Positions 10,709-22,524 of a stretch of 44,995 bases of DNA are shown in pieces. The translations under genes and the position numbers were made by a program. Positions within the stretch are counted from its first letter, which is position 1; the number at the start of each line of letters is the position of its first letter. Below the pieces are notes generated by a model. That model was not told the DNA's origin, searched no databases, and saw only the letters and a list, made by a program, of their open reading frames with translations. The DNA comes from Nemertoderma westbladi (lineage: Eukaryota; Xenacoelomorpha; Nemertodermatida; Nemertodermatidae): assembly GCA_032718475.1 (NCBI GenBank), contig JAUCBJ010006902.1, positions 1 through 44,995 on the forward strand, given 5' to 3'.

Positions 10709-13430
10709 ACTACTACTACTACTACTACTAGGATCGGCATGCTGCATTGCAGCTGCATTTTTAAGAATGCTGTGCCGGCTTGTCAACAAAATTGCGCCGC
10801 CACAACTCCCTATCACCCATGACATTTGCTAGATCATCCGCATCTTTAAGGCCAGTGTCCTTTAAGATGCGTCTCAAGAAAGTCATGGGCTGTCCACCAT
10901 GCTTATTCACTCCATGAGGCTGCCAAAGTACAAGATTATGCACTGGCTGGTCCTCACGGCGAAAGCAATGTCCTGCAAAGCGGAGGCGATTTTGTTCTAG
11001 TGTCAAGCTTGGGGGAACCAATGAGACACCTCCAATGTTATATAGTGTCTGGTTGGAGATGTGTGCATTGTACTTGACACAATGTACCCGGCGTAGCATT
11101 CTTGTGAATGTGCCATCCAGAGATTTGGTGTCCTCAGCAGTTAGAGCCCAGCATGGACTCCCGTAGAGGAGTACTGGAACTACTGCTGCTCTAAATAATC
11201 GGACCTTAAGTTTCCGATTAATTCTAGGTGACTTCCAAATCCTGGAAAGCCTATTCAAGGCTGCCCATGCCTTTCCCTTACGTATTCGAAGGTCCTCACC
11301 TGACTTCCGGATCCATGATCCCAGGTAACAGAAGTCGTCCACATGCTCAAGCATACCATCCTTTGAGCTTATGCTCATCCGATCAGAGACTTGCTGAGGA
11401 CTTTCAAAGTTAACTGTCAGAATTTTGGTCTTTCTGGAGTTAATAAAAAGACCAACACTAGAAGCAGCATGTTCTAATGAGCTGAGGAGCCGCTGGGCTC
11501 CCTCTAATGATTCTGAGAGTACTCCTAAGTCATCAGCAAAGTCTAGATCAGTTAGGTACTTGGCAGGATTTCCTCGACTTCTGGAGCCAGTAGGTGGAGT
11601 TATCATCACCCCATCATCATTATGATGATCTAAGGACATGCGTAGAACATAGTCAACCACAATAATGAACAAGAATGGTGCAAGTGTGTCTCCTTGGAGG
11701 ACGCCCCATAACACTTCAAATGGTTCTGTGTCACCGTCAACAGTAGACACAAATGTTGTCGAACCATCGTATACTGATCTGATTGCTGCAATAATTTCAT
11801 CAGGAATCCCATATAATGAAAGTATGCTGAACATACGTGAGCGAGAGACTGAATCAAAGGCCTTGAAGAAGTCAACAAAGATAACAGCCAGATGCCTGTC
11901 TTTCTTTTTTGATAACTCTTCAATTATCCTTCTAAGTGCCAAAATGGGCTCCATGGTCCCACGACCTTTACGGAACCCATTCTGATTTCCACGTAGCAGT
12001 CTCTCAATGGGATCCCTGATGCGATTTAATAGAATTCTATTGTATAGTTTTGCAGCAATCGAGATCAATGAGATTCCCCGAAAAGAACCATAGAGTGTTA
12101 GGTTGCCCTTCTTGGGAACTGGCACCAACTTATTTGTTTTCATTTCTTGTGGGACTCTTGTTGTACGGTACATGTCTACTATGATGGGATAGATGAGCTT
12201 TAAACACTCAGGTATTTTAAAGACCTCAGGGGGAACACCATCTACTCCACTGGCACGATTGGTCTTAATGCTCTTTGCAGCAGCCTTCACTTCTGCAAAG
12301 GAGATATCGCCAATGGGAATATCTGGGAGTACAGACTCAGACACTTTTACTTCTATAAAGTTATCAGGCAATACCCTGTCATTATTGAGGAGCTTTTCAA
12401 AGTGGGCTTTCCAACCATTGAGGCGATCGGCTGGTGATTCAGCCTTAACCTTGGTGGTTGGTTGGCTTTTCCGCCCAGTAAGCAGATTGATCGATTTCCA
12501 TGCCTGGGATGATTGCCTGCTGTCGTCAGCATCATTGATGGCATCAACCTGTTGGTTTATTAGCTCCTGTAGATTAACAGAGTACTGCCTGTTCAGGGAC
12601 CTAGATGCAGCTTTAACTGCATTCTTGGCTGCTGTAGTCTGTTTGAGTCGGGACTCTTTCTGCGCCTTATGAAGGTCATTTCGGCACTTCTGAATTTTGT
12701 TGTCAGTCCAGGGGGCCCTTTTCCTGTTTCGAGGGTATACAGGAACTGTTTCTGCAGCTGCTAACTTAACTGCTTCTGTAAAGGCAGTATAGCCCTCACA
12801 GTGATCTGCCGCCTCAGAGGCAAGAGCCTCATACCTGTTGCTCAGCTGTAGTGTGAAGCTGGATCTCACACTTGGCTGTTGCAACAGAGAGGACCAGTCA
12901 TGCCGTGGCAAGGCAGATTTCGTTGTTCTGCTAGCACGCAGACTAAGTCTTACCTTGGCCACAATAAGGCGGTGATCACTGGAGAAGGGTCGAAGAGTAA
13001 ATGCATTACAGTCTTGTATAGAGCTCCTGTATTTCCTACGAAACAGAATATGGTCTATCTGGGACTTGTGACCACTGGGTCCACTATGAGTCCATAGCTT
13101 TCCAGTTCGCTTCTTGAACTGGGTTCCAGCCGAAAACAATCCATTTCCAGAGATAAAATCCTGAAGATGGACAGAATTTCGGTTAACACTATTGCTATAG
13201 ACCCAGGGCGATGTAGGTGATTGATGCAGACTTGCATTAAAGTCTCCCAGGAATGTTAAGAATGCATGCTGATCCACTCCATCAGTTGCTGCTTGTAGAT
13301 TGTGGTAGAAATTTTCCACCTCCTCTACAGGGGCAACACTAGTTGGAGAGTAGCACACAATCAGAACCACCTTAGGAAACTTCTTAGCAGAGCGCCAAAG
13401 TGTCATGGCTGCACTGCACAGTCAAGTGGA
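10709..13430 (-). mobile_element. RTE-like LINE copy C, best preserved copy
   Basis: An 881-codon uninterrupted frame (13406-10761) encodes, in order: most of an exonuclease-endonuclease-phosphatase endonuclease (VCYSPT, LGDFNAS, DHILF, SSDHRLIV), a linker, reverse transcriptase with FVDFFKAFDSV and LDFADD, and the long C-terminal domain of RTE/BovB-type proteins (YLGSWI, LLYGSPCWAL, FAGHCFRRED). It makes and inserts cDNA by target-primed reverse transcription. An in-frame TGA five codons upstream of the ATG and the missing endonuclease N-terminus (first catalytic strand) show 5' truncation near 13410-13430, so it is unlikely to be autonomous. The 3' end is a short UTR plus (TAG)n at about 10709-10731. 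It abuts the plus-strand LINE at 13499 tail-to-tail at their 5' ends. Confidence 0.9.
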
Positions 13431-13498
13431 TGCGGGATACAATTAATTGTTTAAATAAACGTACATTTTCCTTGAGGAATGCGCATAAATAAATAATC

Positions 13499-16281
13499 GT
13501 GCGTGGTAAATTTTATAATAATTTGGCTAATTCACAGAAAAAGTCATACTACTGTACTTACATAGCAACCCATTGTTTATATGACCACGTTGTCAATCAA
13601 ATAGAAACCGCTGCGGAGCTTGCTCAACCATTTATGTGGTATATTTATGTAGACATTGTTGGCATTTTGGCTACTACAAAAAACAATATTTCATTACTGA
13701 TTCTTTCTTGTTATGGTCCCGATTCTGGGAAAGCTGCAAAGCTCTATGATGACTTTCTTGGACGTTTGGGTAATTTGATTTCCAGCAATAAACTGTCCGT
13801 CCCCTTACTCCTCTCTGATGCAAATGCAGATTTTGGTGACAAGCAAGGTCCGCGTTGGCTACAGCATAAGGATAGTGTTAATGGAAAACGACTTCGACAC
13901 TTCATGGATCAGAATAAATTAACTGCCATTGATACATATCATGATTTTGTTGGCCCACTGTACACTTTTTCTGGTCATGGACGCTCCTACATTGATCACA
14001 TAATTGTGGATGAGTCATTAGATAATCTAGTCATCTCCGGCAGTGTCCTGGATTCCGACCCTACTAGTCTCTCTGATCATTTACCAATTTCTGTCGAATT
14101 TCGTTTGCCTTCAGCTGCGACTACCCCTACAATCAGTAACACAAGATGTATTTCTAAGACTTTCCCAAATATTAATTGGTCCAGAGCCACTAAAGATCAA
14201 CTGTTTGCTTTCAGATCACAAGTAGAATGTGAAATATCTGAGCTTTATAACAATATCAATTCAGCTACAATAAACTGGATGGAGAGTGACCTCGATCATT
14301 TTTCTCAATCAGTTGAGTCAATTATACGCAGGTCTGCTTCTGACCATCTTCCATTTCAGAAGTTTAAGAGAAGATCCCAGAACTATCGCATATGGTCCTC
14401 AACTTGGCTCGCACGATCTCGAACCACTCGCCAGCTTTATTCACTTTGGCAGGAAGAAGGTAAGCCATAGAACAGTGTCCATCACCGAGCTTATGTTGAG
14501 TCCAAACGTTCTTTGCGACGATTAAACAACTTTCTTACGCAGAAACATTGTGAATCACGCATTGCAGCTCAAGCCAAGGCGGCAAAGTCTAATCCTAAAA
14601 AATTTTGGAACTATTTTAATTCAGGAAAAAGTTCAACTGATATTCCGTCAGTTACACAAGAAGCAATCTCTGTCAACCTACAGGATTCCCACAGTAGAGA
14701 TCAGGTGTTTCAGGATTCTAATTCTATCTTAAATGCCGAGTTAACTGCAGCTTGTGAGTCGGCTACAGTGCCTCTCATCTCTGTTACTTCAATTAAGCGG
14801 TCTATTCTGGCTCTTTCCAGAGGGAAGTCTGTGGATTTCCATGGTCTCTGTATTGAACACATCTTAAATCGTAACTGTGACTTCATCTGTTCCATTATGG
14901 CTGATATTGTAAACTCCTGTATCAGGCTTGGACATGCCCCTTGGTTTTTTGGAGACACAATCATCACGCATCTTTACAAAGGAAATAAGAGGGATATCAA
15001 CTCACCCAGATCCTATAGACCTATAGCAACAGTGACAGTTTTTAGCAAAATATTGGAATCATTAATTCTTCAGGAATTCCTCTCGAAGTTAGATTTTATA
15101 CCGGAATCTCAGTTTGCTTATCAGAAGGGCATCGGTTCAGATCTCATTATTTCAACGCTTCTTGAATCTCTGGATTACCAACGGCGAGCAGGTCGAACGG
15201 TCTTTGTCTGTAGCTTTGACATTTCTGGGGCATTCGATAACGTGGATTTCGTAGTCCTCTTTCGTGATCTTAAAGAGCACCTGAACCCTTATATTTGCAA
15301 AACTTTACTCTCCTATTACCTGGCTACGGTTGTTTATTTAAGATTTGGGAACCTTATAGACTCATTCGGCATCTCACTGGCTAGGGGAGTTAAACAGGGC
15401 AGTCTCACATCTCCAATTCCCTTTCTTTTCTACTCCCGCCACATTCTAGAACATTTGAAAGCAATGGATTTTGGAGCCGAATTAGCTCTTCTATGGTTTG
15501 GCTCCATCGGGTACGCAGATGACGTTCTTCTGATGACCCATAGTCCGGATCAACTACATTCAGTAGTATCTATCGTACTTCAACAGCTAGGGCTGGCTAC
15601 AGCTAGGGCTGGCTAAGCTATCTGCGGAGGACAGTAAAACACGCTGGTCCTATCTGTTGGGCTCCCGTAGAAGTTTGGCCTCTGTCCCTACTTTCCTGAA
15701 GTTTGGTAACAACTTAATACCTACTTAATACCTCAGAGACATTCATTTTTCTGGGTTTTCCAGTAATCATGCCATCCACAATTCGCTTTCAACAGTGTAT
15801 ACAGAAGCTCTATGCATTGGCCGACAGATTCCACAGAAATGGTTGGACAGTTCGTCATTTAAGTGTACACACTGTGGGATACCTCTGGCGGACAATTGCC
15901 CTTCCTACTGTGATGTATACGTTACGATTTGGGTTGGGATCTTTCAGCTTCACACAGATCAAGGATCTAGAGATTGCGTACCGCATAGTTCTCCGTGGTT
16001 TATTGTATGTCGGTCCGTACGTGTCTAACTCGATAGTTTACTCAATGTTGGGTTGTCAAGAACTTGCAACTGAGGCGTATCGCGAGTGCATCAGGATACT
16101 TCATCGGCTTCATCATTGCCCAAACATCTTGCTGAACAAATTATTGCGATGTCTACTTCGGGAAAATGTCTACTTGTCTGATCCAACTCTCTATGCTGGT
16201 CTGGGTTCCGTCTTCAGTAAATGCCTTGCAAACTTCCCGGTTCCATCCATAAATAGAGTAGAGTCTAATCTGATCATATAG
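13499..16281 (+). mobile_element. Jockey-superfamily (CR1/L2/Rex-like) LINE, degenerate
   Basis: The plus-strand frame 13499-14470 carries the back of an endonuclease (LLSDANADFGD, YIDHIIVDE, LSDHLPI). Frame 14513-15616, in the same phase after a TAG at 14468-14470, carries reverse transcriptase: RSYRPIATVTVFSKILES, FDISGAFDNVD, GVKQGSLTSP and the catalytic GYADD near 15511. Frame 15769-16281 is the post-RT helical domain typical of this superfamily. Breaks seen: the in-frame TAG, a 16-bp tandem duplication at 15584-15599/15600-15615, and an 11-bp tandem duplication near 15713-15734. The endonuclease N-terminus is missing. I cannot fix the clade. The element lies upstream of the DMRT exon, in what is probably a DMRT intron, in the same orientation. 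Confidence 0.85.
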
Positions 16282-16615
16282 TGCAACCGACCCCGTCAGG
16301 AAACATAATTTTATTTTCAAATTATCTGTGGCTGTGGAGCTGGGTAATTTCAAAACAATTTTTTGCTTTGAAACAAAGGAGCATCAATCCATTATTTTTA
16401 AAAGGCGCTCTAAAATAATTATTGGAAATTATAACAGTCGAATGGCAACTAACATTTTAGACCAATTTATATTTTCTAGGGGCCTGTTTTCTGCTTTACA
16501 TGACCTGCAACCTTTCTTAGTTTCTTAATTTAAGTTTTACTTTTGTAGTGGCTGAGGGGCACAATAGAAGGAAACGTTGATCGAACAAACACTTCAAGAT
16601 TATTTGATATTACAG
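16282..16615 (+). other. LINE 3' flank and end of DMRT intron
   Basis: No gene recognised. It is probably the LINE 3' untranslated region passing into host intron sequence. It ends in the splice acceptor ATTTGATATTACAG at 16602-16615, which has a weak pyrimidine tract but is directly followed by DM-domain coding sequence. Confidence 0.5.
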
Positions 16616-17042
16616 GTGGCCCTTAGGAGGCAACAAGCTCAGGAAGAAATGGATTCAAGGGATGTTGATACAGTGTGTGGGAGACCCTATAACCCAACTG
16701 ATATGGATGGAATGTGTGGTAGACCCATTAACCCAACTGATATGGATGTAATGTGTGGTAGACCTATTAACGCAACAAACATGGGTGCAATGTGCGGGAA
16801 ACCCGTTAACCCAACAAACATGGGTGCAATGTGCGGGAAACCCGTTAACCCAACAAACATGGGTGCAATGTGCGGGAAACCCATTAACCCAACTGATATG
16901 GGTGCATTCTATGGACGACCTTTCAACGCGCAAGATATATGTATTCCGACGGCAGATCTCTGCATGGTACCCCTACCGCCCAGTATAACGATCGAAAATC
17001 CATATTCGAGAATAGCTCAGGAGCGAAGACTTCAAATACAAG
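16616..17042 (+). CDS. dmrt: DMRT transcription factor, internal exon: end of DM domain plus 13-residue repeats
   Basis: The exon opens with VALRRQQAQEE, the conserved end of the DM zinc-chelating DNA-binding domain of the doublesex/mab-3 family. DM proteins bind DNA in the minor groove in the nucleus and often control gonad or sexual development. The zinc-binding part must lie on an upstream exon; I did not find it in the window. An acceptor (CAG at 16613-16615) and donor (AAG|GTTATT at 17042/17043) leave phase 1, which joins in frame to the exon at 17200. Most of the exon is six full and one partial unit of a 13-residue repeat of the type MCGKPNPTNMGA (16673-16945), unusual for the family. 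Which DMRT subfamily it belongs to is unclear. Confidence 0.75.
16673..16945 (+). repeat. 39-bp coding tandem repeat in DMRT exon
   Basis: Seven units of 39 bp, so the reading frame is kept. Units 4 and 5 are identical and the outer ones diverge. Consensus residues: Cys-Gly-Arg/Lys-Pro, then Asn-Pro-Thr-Asp/Asn-Met-Asp/Gly. Each unit contributes one Cys and one or two Met. Confidence 0.9.
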
Positions 17043-17070
17043 GTTATTGCAAAAACTGATTGTATGTAGG

Positions 17071-17143
17071 ATAGGGTAGAGTGGGGTAGGGTGGGGTGGG
17101 GTGGGGTGGGGTGGGGTGGGGTGGGGTGGAATGGGGTGGGGTA
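17071..17143 (+). repeat. (GGGGT)n tract inside a 157-bp DMRT intron
   Basis: About ten runs of four G separated by T (or TA) fill nearly half of the predicted intron 17043-17199. The G-rich strand is the sense strand, so both the DNA and the pre-mRNA could form G-quadruplexes. The tract does not touch the splice sites. Confidence 0.9.
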
Positions 17144-17199
17144 GTAATATGACGACATATTCCACTTAGGCCACACTGTTACATAAAATTTGTTTGCAG

Positions 17200-17423
17200 A
17201 TTTTGGCTATAAAGAACCGAATCGAGGTGGAATGGAGGTAAACGGTGAGATGGCAAACTCGGAAAGTTCTCACTCGAAAAAGGACCAGAGGGACATGTCA
17301 TACCGAATCGAGGAAATCCTTAAAAAGGACTCGTCAATACATCTACCGAGCGGTAGGATTAGTGGCATCGATCAATCCGCTCCGATATTCCAACCATGGC
17401 AAAATACAAGTGGTCCTGACTAG
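17200..17423 (+). CDS. dmrt: DMRT transcription factor, predicted last exon
   Basis: Splice acceptor TTTGTTTGCAG at 17189-17199. Phase 1 from the previous exon completes a GAT codon and opens 74 codons, starting DFGYKEPNRGG and ending at a TAG (17421-17423). An AATAAA signal follows at 17435-17440, which supports a terminal exon with a very short 3' UTR. The segment is hydrophilic (lysine, glutamate, serine). It contains YRIEEILKK, which resembles the Y/F-x-I-x-x-I-L eh1-type Groucho-binding motif; that reading is inference. No DMA domain is visible. An alternative donor at about 17354 cannot be excluded. Confidence 0.6.
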
Positions 17424-17434
17424 CGCGACTACAG

Positions 17435-17440
17435 AATAAA
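17435..17440 (+). terminator. Polyadenylation signal AATAAA after DMRT stop
   Basis: Canonical AATAAA 11 bp after the predicted DMRT stop codon, in the right orientation. Confidence 0.5.
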
Positions 17441-18090
17441 CTAGATAGATTTATCTCCCTTTGTTAGTAGAAACGATAGATAAGTGTTTGCACCTCTCGT
17501 AACTATGGCACATAATTAAGTATTTCAGGTGTCACAAAATTTCAAAACGGTTATAAATGAGATTCATCTGAATCATCTACTTTCCCCCGCATAAAGCCAG
17601 TAACTCAACGTGTATTGCTATTGATAGTTTTTAGTTCAAAAACTTTTGTTCGTCATTTTTTTCAGATAAAACAATTAAATCAGTAACATATTAATTTAAT
17701 ACAGATTTACAAGTGCAATGAGATCACACTTTGTGATCTTATGCGAATTTCAACATATTTAATTGTTTTATGCAGTTTCAGATTCCTTAGAAAAATACTA
17801 TAACAAATTTAGTTTTTACATTAGGACAATCAAATTTCATTCATTATACAATTTATTAAATGCAAAACAAATAAATATAACTTTATATGAGTTGAGAATT
17901 ATACATAAAAGGGTTATTTCTGTTTCCATTTTATTCTTAAATGCCATTCCCACTCCTTGTCTTAAAATGCCGCTCGGCTTACATTTCTTGGGATCTGCGT
18001 AGAGTCGGTTGGTAACCGCGTATGACGTAGTCCAGGTACCGGTATCCAAAAAACTTCCCTGGATTCGGAAAACCGTGACGTCATTTATGT
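17441..18090. other. AT-rich intergenic stretch
   Basis: AT-rich, no frame of interest. Ends with a short GC-richer piece containing TACCGGTA-type palindromes just before the 29-bp array. Confidence 0.6.
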
Positions 18091-18715
18091 GTGGTCGCTT
18101 ACAGAACCAACCCTTATGGGTGGTCGCTTACAGAACCAACCCTCATGGGTGGTCGCTTACAGAACCAACCCTTTTGGGTGGTCGCTTACAGAACCAACCC
18201 TTATGGGTGGTCGCTTACATAACCAACCCTTACGGGTGGTCGCTTACAGAACCAACCCTTATGGGTGGTCGCTTCCAGAACCAACCCTTATGGGTGGTCG
18301 CTTACAGAACAACCCTTATGGGTGGTCGCTTACAGAACCAACCCTTATGGGTGGTCGCTTACAGAACCAACCCTTACGGGTGGTCGCTTACAGAACCAAC
18401 CCTTATGGGTGGTCGCTTACAGAACCAACCCTTATGGGTGGTCGCTTACAGAACCAACCCTTATGGGTGGTCGCTTACATAACCAACCCTTATGGGTGGT
18501 CGCTTACAGAACAACCCTTATGGGTGGTCGCTTACAGAACCAACCCTTATGGGTGGTCGCTTACAGAACCAACCCTTACGGGTGGTCGCTTACAGAACCA
18601 ACCCTTATGGGTGGTCGCTTACAGAACAACCCTTACGGGTGGTCGCTTACAGAACCAACCCTTATGGGTGGTCGCTTACAGAACAACCCTTATGGGTGGT
18701 CGCTTACAGAACCAA
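18091..18715. repeat. 29-bp minisatellite, about 21 units
   Basis: Tandem units of the form GGTCGCTTACAGAACCAACC + CTTATGGGT, mostly 29 bp. Several 28-bp units have lost one C (AGAACAACCC). The unit has no stop codon on the plus strand in any frame, so all three plus frames stay open (up to 228 codons). This is a property of the repeat and not evidence of a gene. GGGTGGT and ACCAACCC can pair as an imperfect hairpin inside each unit. Confidence 0.95.
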
Positions 18716-19498
18716 CCATTATTTATCACCATAGAAATAATTGCGGAGTTTTTTGTAACTGGATATACAAATTGAACCCGCCGACCAATTAAAATGTTAA
18801 ACCCAACCACAACGTAGAATATTATTTAACCAAAATTAATAAGAAGTAGTTTATTTCTGAAATATAATATTTACCAATAAATTTTAATATTATAACGACC
18901 CTACATAAAATAAAACATAAACTAGATAGAAGATTAAACGAGGTTTAGTACTTAACAACATGGTGTAGGTGTACTACAATAATATATTAATTATTAATAT
19001 ATATTATGAACTAGAATAATATAATATTACAATAATACATCACTGACACTGGGACAATCATTAATAGTTAAGTTATAAATTATAGTTTAACAGTAGTACA
19101 TAGTATACCCACTGTAGGAATAAATATAGTGACATTGGCATATTTAAACATTCAATACGAACAATTACAAGTACTTAGTAGTAGTAGTACTTAGATACAA
19201 TCAATGAATATAATACGTGTAGAGATAGTTAATACAACAAATTGCCTAAATTATCGCAAAACTGACTTAGACTAAAGTAAATATTAGTTAATTAAACTTC
19301 ATTAATGGAATAACATTGTTTTAAATTCATTATCTGAAATTATACACCTCCTAAAGCTTCAGTTAAAAAATCATTCAGGTTTAAAATAGTTCTGAAATCT
19401 GAAACTGTGCATTTCTATTAGTTAACCAATGTTTACATAAAGTTTGATAGGATATTTTAGCAGATTTATAGCCGTATCTGTATCAACTGAAATTCACT
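18716..19498. other. Very AT-rich spacer between two satellite arrays
   Basis: Over 70% A+T by eye, with ATATTAAT-type stretches and scattered AGTAGTAC. No gene or RNA recognised. Confidence 0.6.
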
Positions 19499-21618
19499 GC
19501 ATTTCTGGTATTTAGTTCCACTGGCACTACGTGGCACACCACTGTATTTAGTTCTACTGGCACTACGTGGCACACCACGGTATTTAGTTCCACTGGCACA
19601 CCACGGTATTTAGTTCCACTGGCACTACGTGGCACACCACGGTATTTAGTTCCACTGGCACTACGTGGCACACCACGGTATTTAGTTCCACTGGCACTAC
19701 GTGGCACACCACGGTATTTAGTTCCACTGACACTACGTGGCACACCACGGTATTTAGTTCCACTGACACTACGTGGCACACCACGGTATTTAGTTCCACT
19801 GGCACACCACGGTATTTAGTTCCACTGACACTACGTGGCACACCACGGTATTTAGTTCCACTGACACTACGTGGCACACCACGGTATTTAGTTCCACTGA
19901 CACTACGTGGCACACCACGGTATTTAGTTCCACTGACACTACGTGGCACACCACGGTATTTAGTTCCACTGGCACACCACGGTATTTCGTTCCACTGACA
20001 CTACGTGGCACACCACGGTATTTAGTTCCACTGACACTACGTGGCACACCACGGTATTTAGTTCCACAGGCACTACGTGGCACACCACGGTATTTAGTTC
20101 CACTGGCATTACGTGGCACACCACGGTATTTAGTTCCACTGGCACTACGTGGCACACCACGGTATTTAGTTCCACTGGCACTACGTGGCACACCACGGTA
20201 TTTAGTTCCACTGGCACTACGTGACACACCACGGTATTTAGTTCCACTGGCACAACGTGGCACACCACGGTATTTAGTTCCACTGGCACTACGTGACACA
20301 CCACGGTATTTAGTTCCACTGGCACAACGTGGCACACCACGGTATTTAGTTCCACTGGCATTACGTGGCACACCACGGTATTTAGTTCCACTGGCACTAC
20401 GTGGCACACCACGGTATTTAGTTCCACTGGCACTACGTGGCACACCACGGTATTTAGTTCCACTGACACTACGTGGCACACCACGGTATTTAGTTCCACT
20501 GGCACTACGTGGCACACCACGGTATTTAGTTCCACTGGCACTACGTGGCACACCACGGTATTTAGTTCCACTGGCACCACGTGGCATACCACGGTATTTA
20601 GTTCCACTGGCATTACGTGGCACACTACGGTATTTAGTTCCACTGGCACTACGTGGCACACCACGTTATTTAGTTCCACTGGCACTACGTGGCACACCAC
20701 GGTATTTAGTTCCACTGGCACTACGTGGCACACCACGGTATTTAGTTCCACTGGCACCACGTGGCATACCACGGTATTTAGTTCCACTGGCATTACGTGG
20801 CACACTACGGTATTTAGTTCCACTGGCACTTCGTGGCACACCACGTTATTTAGTTCCACTGGCACTACGTGGCACACCACGGTATTTAGTTCCACTGACA
20901 CTACGTGGCACACCACGGTATTTAGTTCCACTGGCTCTACGTGGCACATCACGGTATTTAGTTCCACTGGCACTAGGTGGCACACCACGGTATTTAGTTC
21001 CACTGGCACTACGTGGCACACCACGGTATTTAGTTCCACTGGCACACCACGGTATTTAGTTCCACTGGCACACCACGGTATTTAGTTCCACTGGCACACC
21101 ACGGTATTTAGTTCCACTGGCACTACGTGGCACACCACGGTATTTAGTTCCACTGGCACACCACGGTATTTAGTTCCACTGGCACACCACGGTATTTAGT
21201 TCCACTGGCACACCACTGTATTTAGTTCCACTGGCACTACGTGGCACACCACGGTATTTAGTTCCACTGGCACACAACGGTATTTAGTTCCACTGGCACA
21301 CCACGGTATTTAGTTCCACTGGCACACCACGGTATTTAGTTCCACTGGCACTACGTGGCACACCACGGTATTTAGTTCCACTGGCACACCACGGTATTTA
21401 GTTCCACTGGCACTACGTGGCACACCACGGTATTTAGTTCCACTGGCACACCACGGTATTTAGTTCCACTGGCACACCACTGTATTTAGTTCCACTGGCA
21501 CACCACGGTATTTAGTTCCACTGGCACACCACGGTATTTAGTTCCACTGGCACTACGTGGCACACCACTGTATTTAGTTCCACTGGCACACCACGGTATT
21601 TAGTTCCACTGGCACTAT
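19499..21618. repeat. 36/26-bp satellite array, about 60 or more units
   Basis: The main unit is 36 bp (GGTATTTAGTTCCACTGGCA + CTACGTGGCACACCAC). A 26-bp variant lacks 10 bp between two GGCA copies inside the unit, as expected of replication slippage. The array between about 20040 and 21040 is almost all 36-mers; from 21045 to 21618 the 26-bp form alternates with 36-mers. A five-unit higher-order repeat of 180 bp is visible (about 20520-20699 versus 20700-20879), and a 72-bp one near 20221/20293. Long minus-strand frames (up to 361 codons) are by-products of a stop-free 36-bp unit. Confidence 0.95.
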
Positions 21619-22524
21619 GGTTTACAGAGAGGGCAAGGGGAGGTTGAACACCTTTATGAATAAAATCACGTACCGGTATTACATGAAAGACATTGAGGTT
21701 ATAATATAACCATTATAGCACCTTTATGTATACTATATATAATTAACCCCACTCGCTGACGCTCGCTTGGCAAAATATACATCCCGGGGTCAGCGGAAAA
21801 AAGCCTAAAGCCTATTTGTTTTCCACTTAATATATAGTTATTACACCAAGGTATTATTTTGTGTATGGAGTTGGGTCAAAGAAACTCTACCATTTTAATT
21901 ACTGTGATTATAATAAATTAATTTAACAAAAATAATAATTTGAATATAGAAACACTGAATACGAGGACTACAAATTAGAACACAAAACGATAGATCTAAC
22001 CGGAACATAAAGCAGAATAAAGCTTTCAAACATTAACACAACATCACGCCCCATTCGAAATATTATTATCTCTCAGTACATCCCCGCTGTGGGAGGTTAG
22101 CCAAGTACTAGATATTCGTTAAATGTTCGAATAAAGTACTAGGTAGACAGCACGGTTCTCACATTCATGAATAAACAATTACTAATCTTTATTTTTTTTT
22201 GTAAATTTTTCAAAATGTAATCTGAATTCGACTTTTGGAGACTACTGTTCAGTTCAGCTATATACTGCTTTCTGTACAATGCCAGGCGATGAGCCAGTTT
22301 GCTAATCCAAATGTTAAGTTCGCTGTTCTCAACATCAAATTATCAGTACCGGTATGGAATTGCCATAATGAATAATGTCATTATTGAGAATGGTGCACAA
22401 CAGTACACACCAACTTTGATTAAACAAACATCTGTTTGATGCCTTAAACTTCGATTGAACAAACCTTTGATAGCTCAAGCCAAACTTTGGTTAAATCAGC
22501 CATCTGTTTGATGACTCAAGCCGA
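21619..22524. other. AT-rich intergenic region
   Basis: No gene found. The right end (about 22410-22524) contains diverged forerunners of the 46-bp repeat, with TTGATTAAAC and ATCTGTTTGATG recurring in loose order. Confidence 0.55.

Noticed and set aside
18009-18792. Three overlapping plus frames of 157-228 codons in the 29-bp array
   Set aside because: All frames of the unit lack stops, so openness is automatic. Kept only as a finding, not as a gene.
19483-21045. Long minus-strand frames (98 to 361 codons) in the 36-bp satellite
   Set aside because: They are products of a stop-free 36-bp unit read in two frames. No start context, splice signal or non-repeat coding part.
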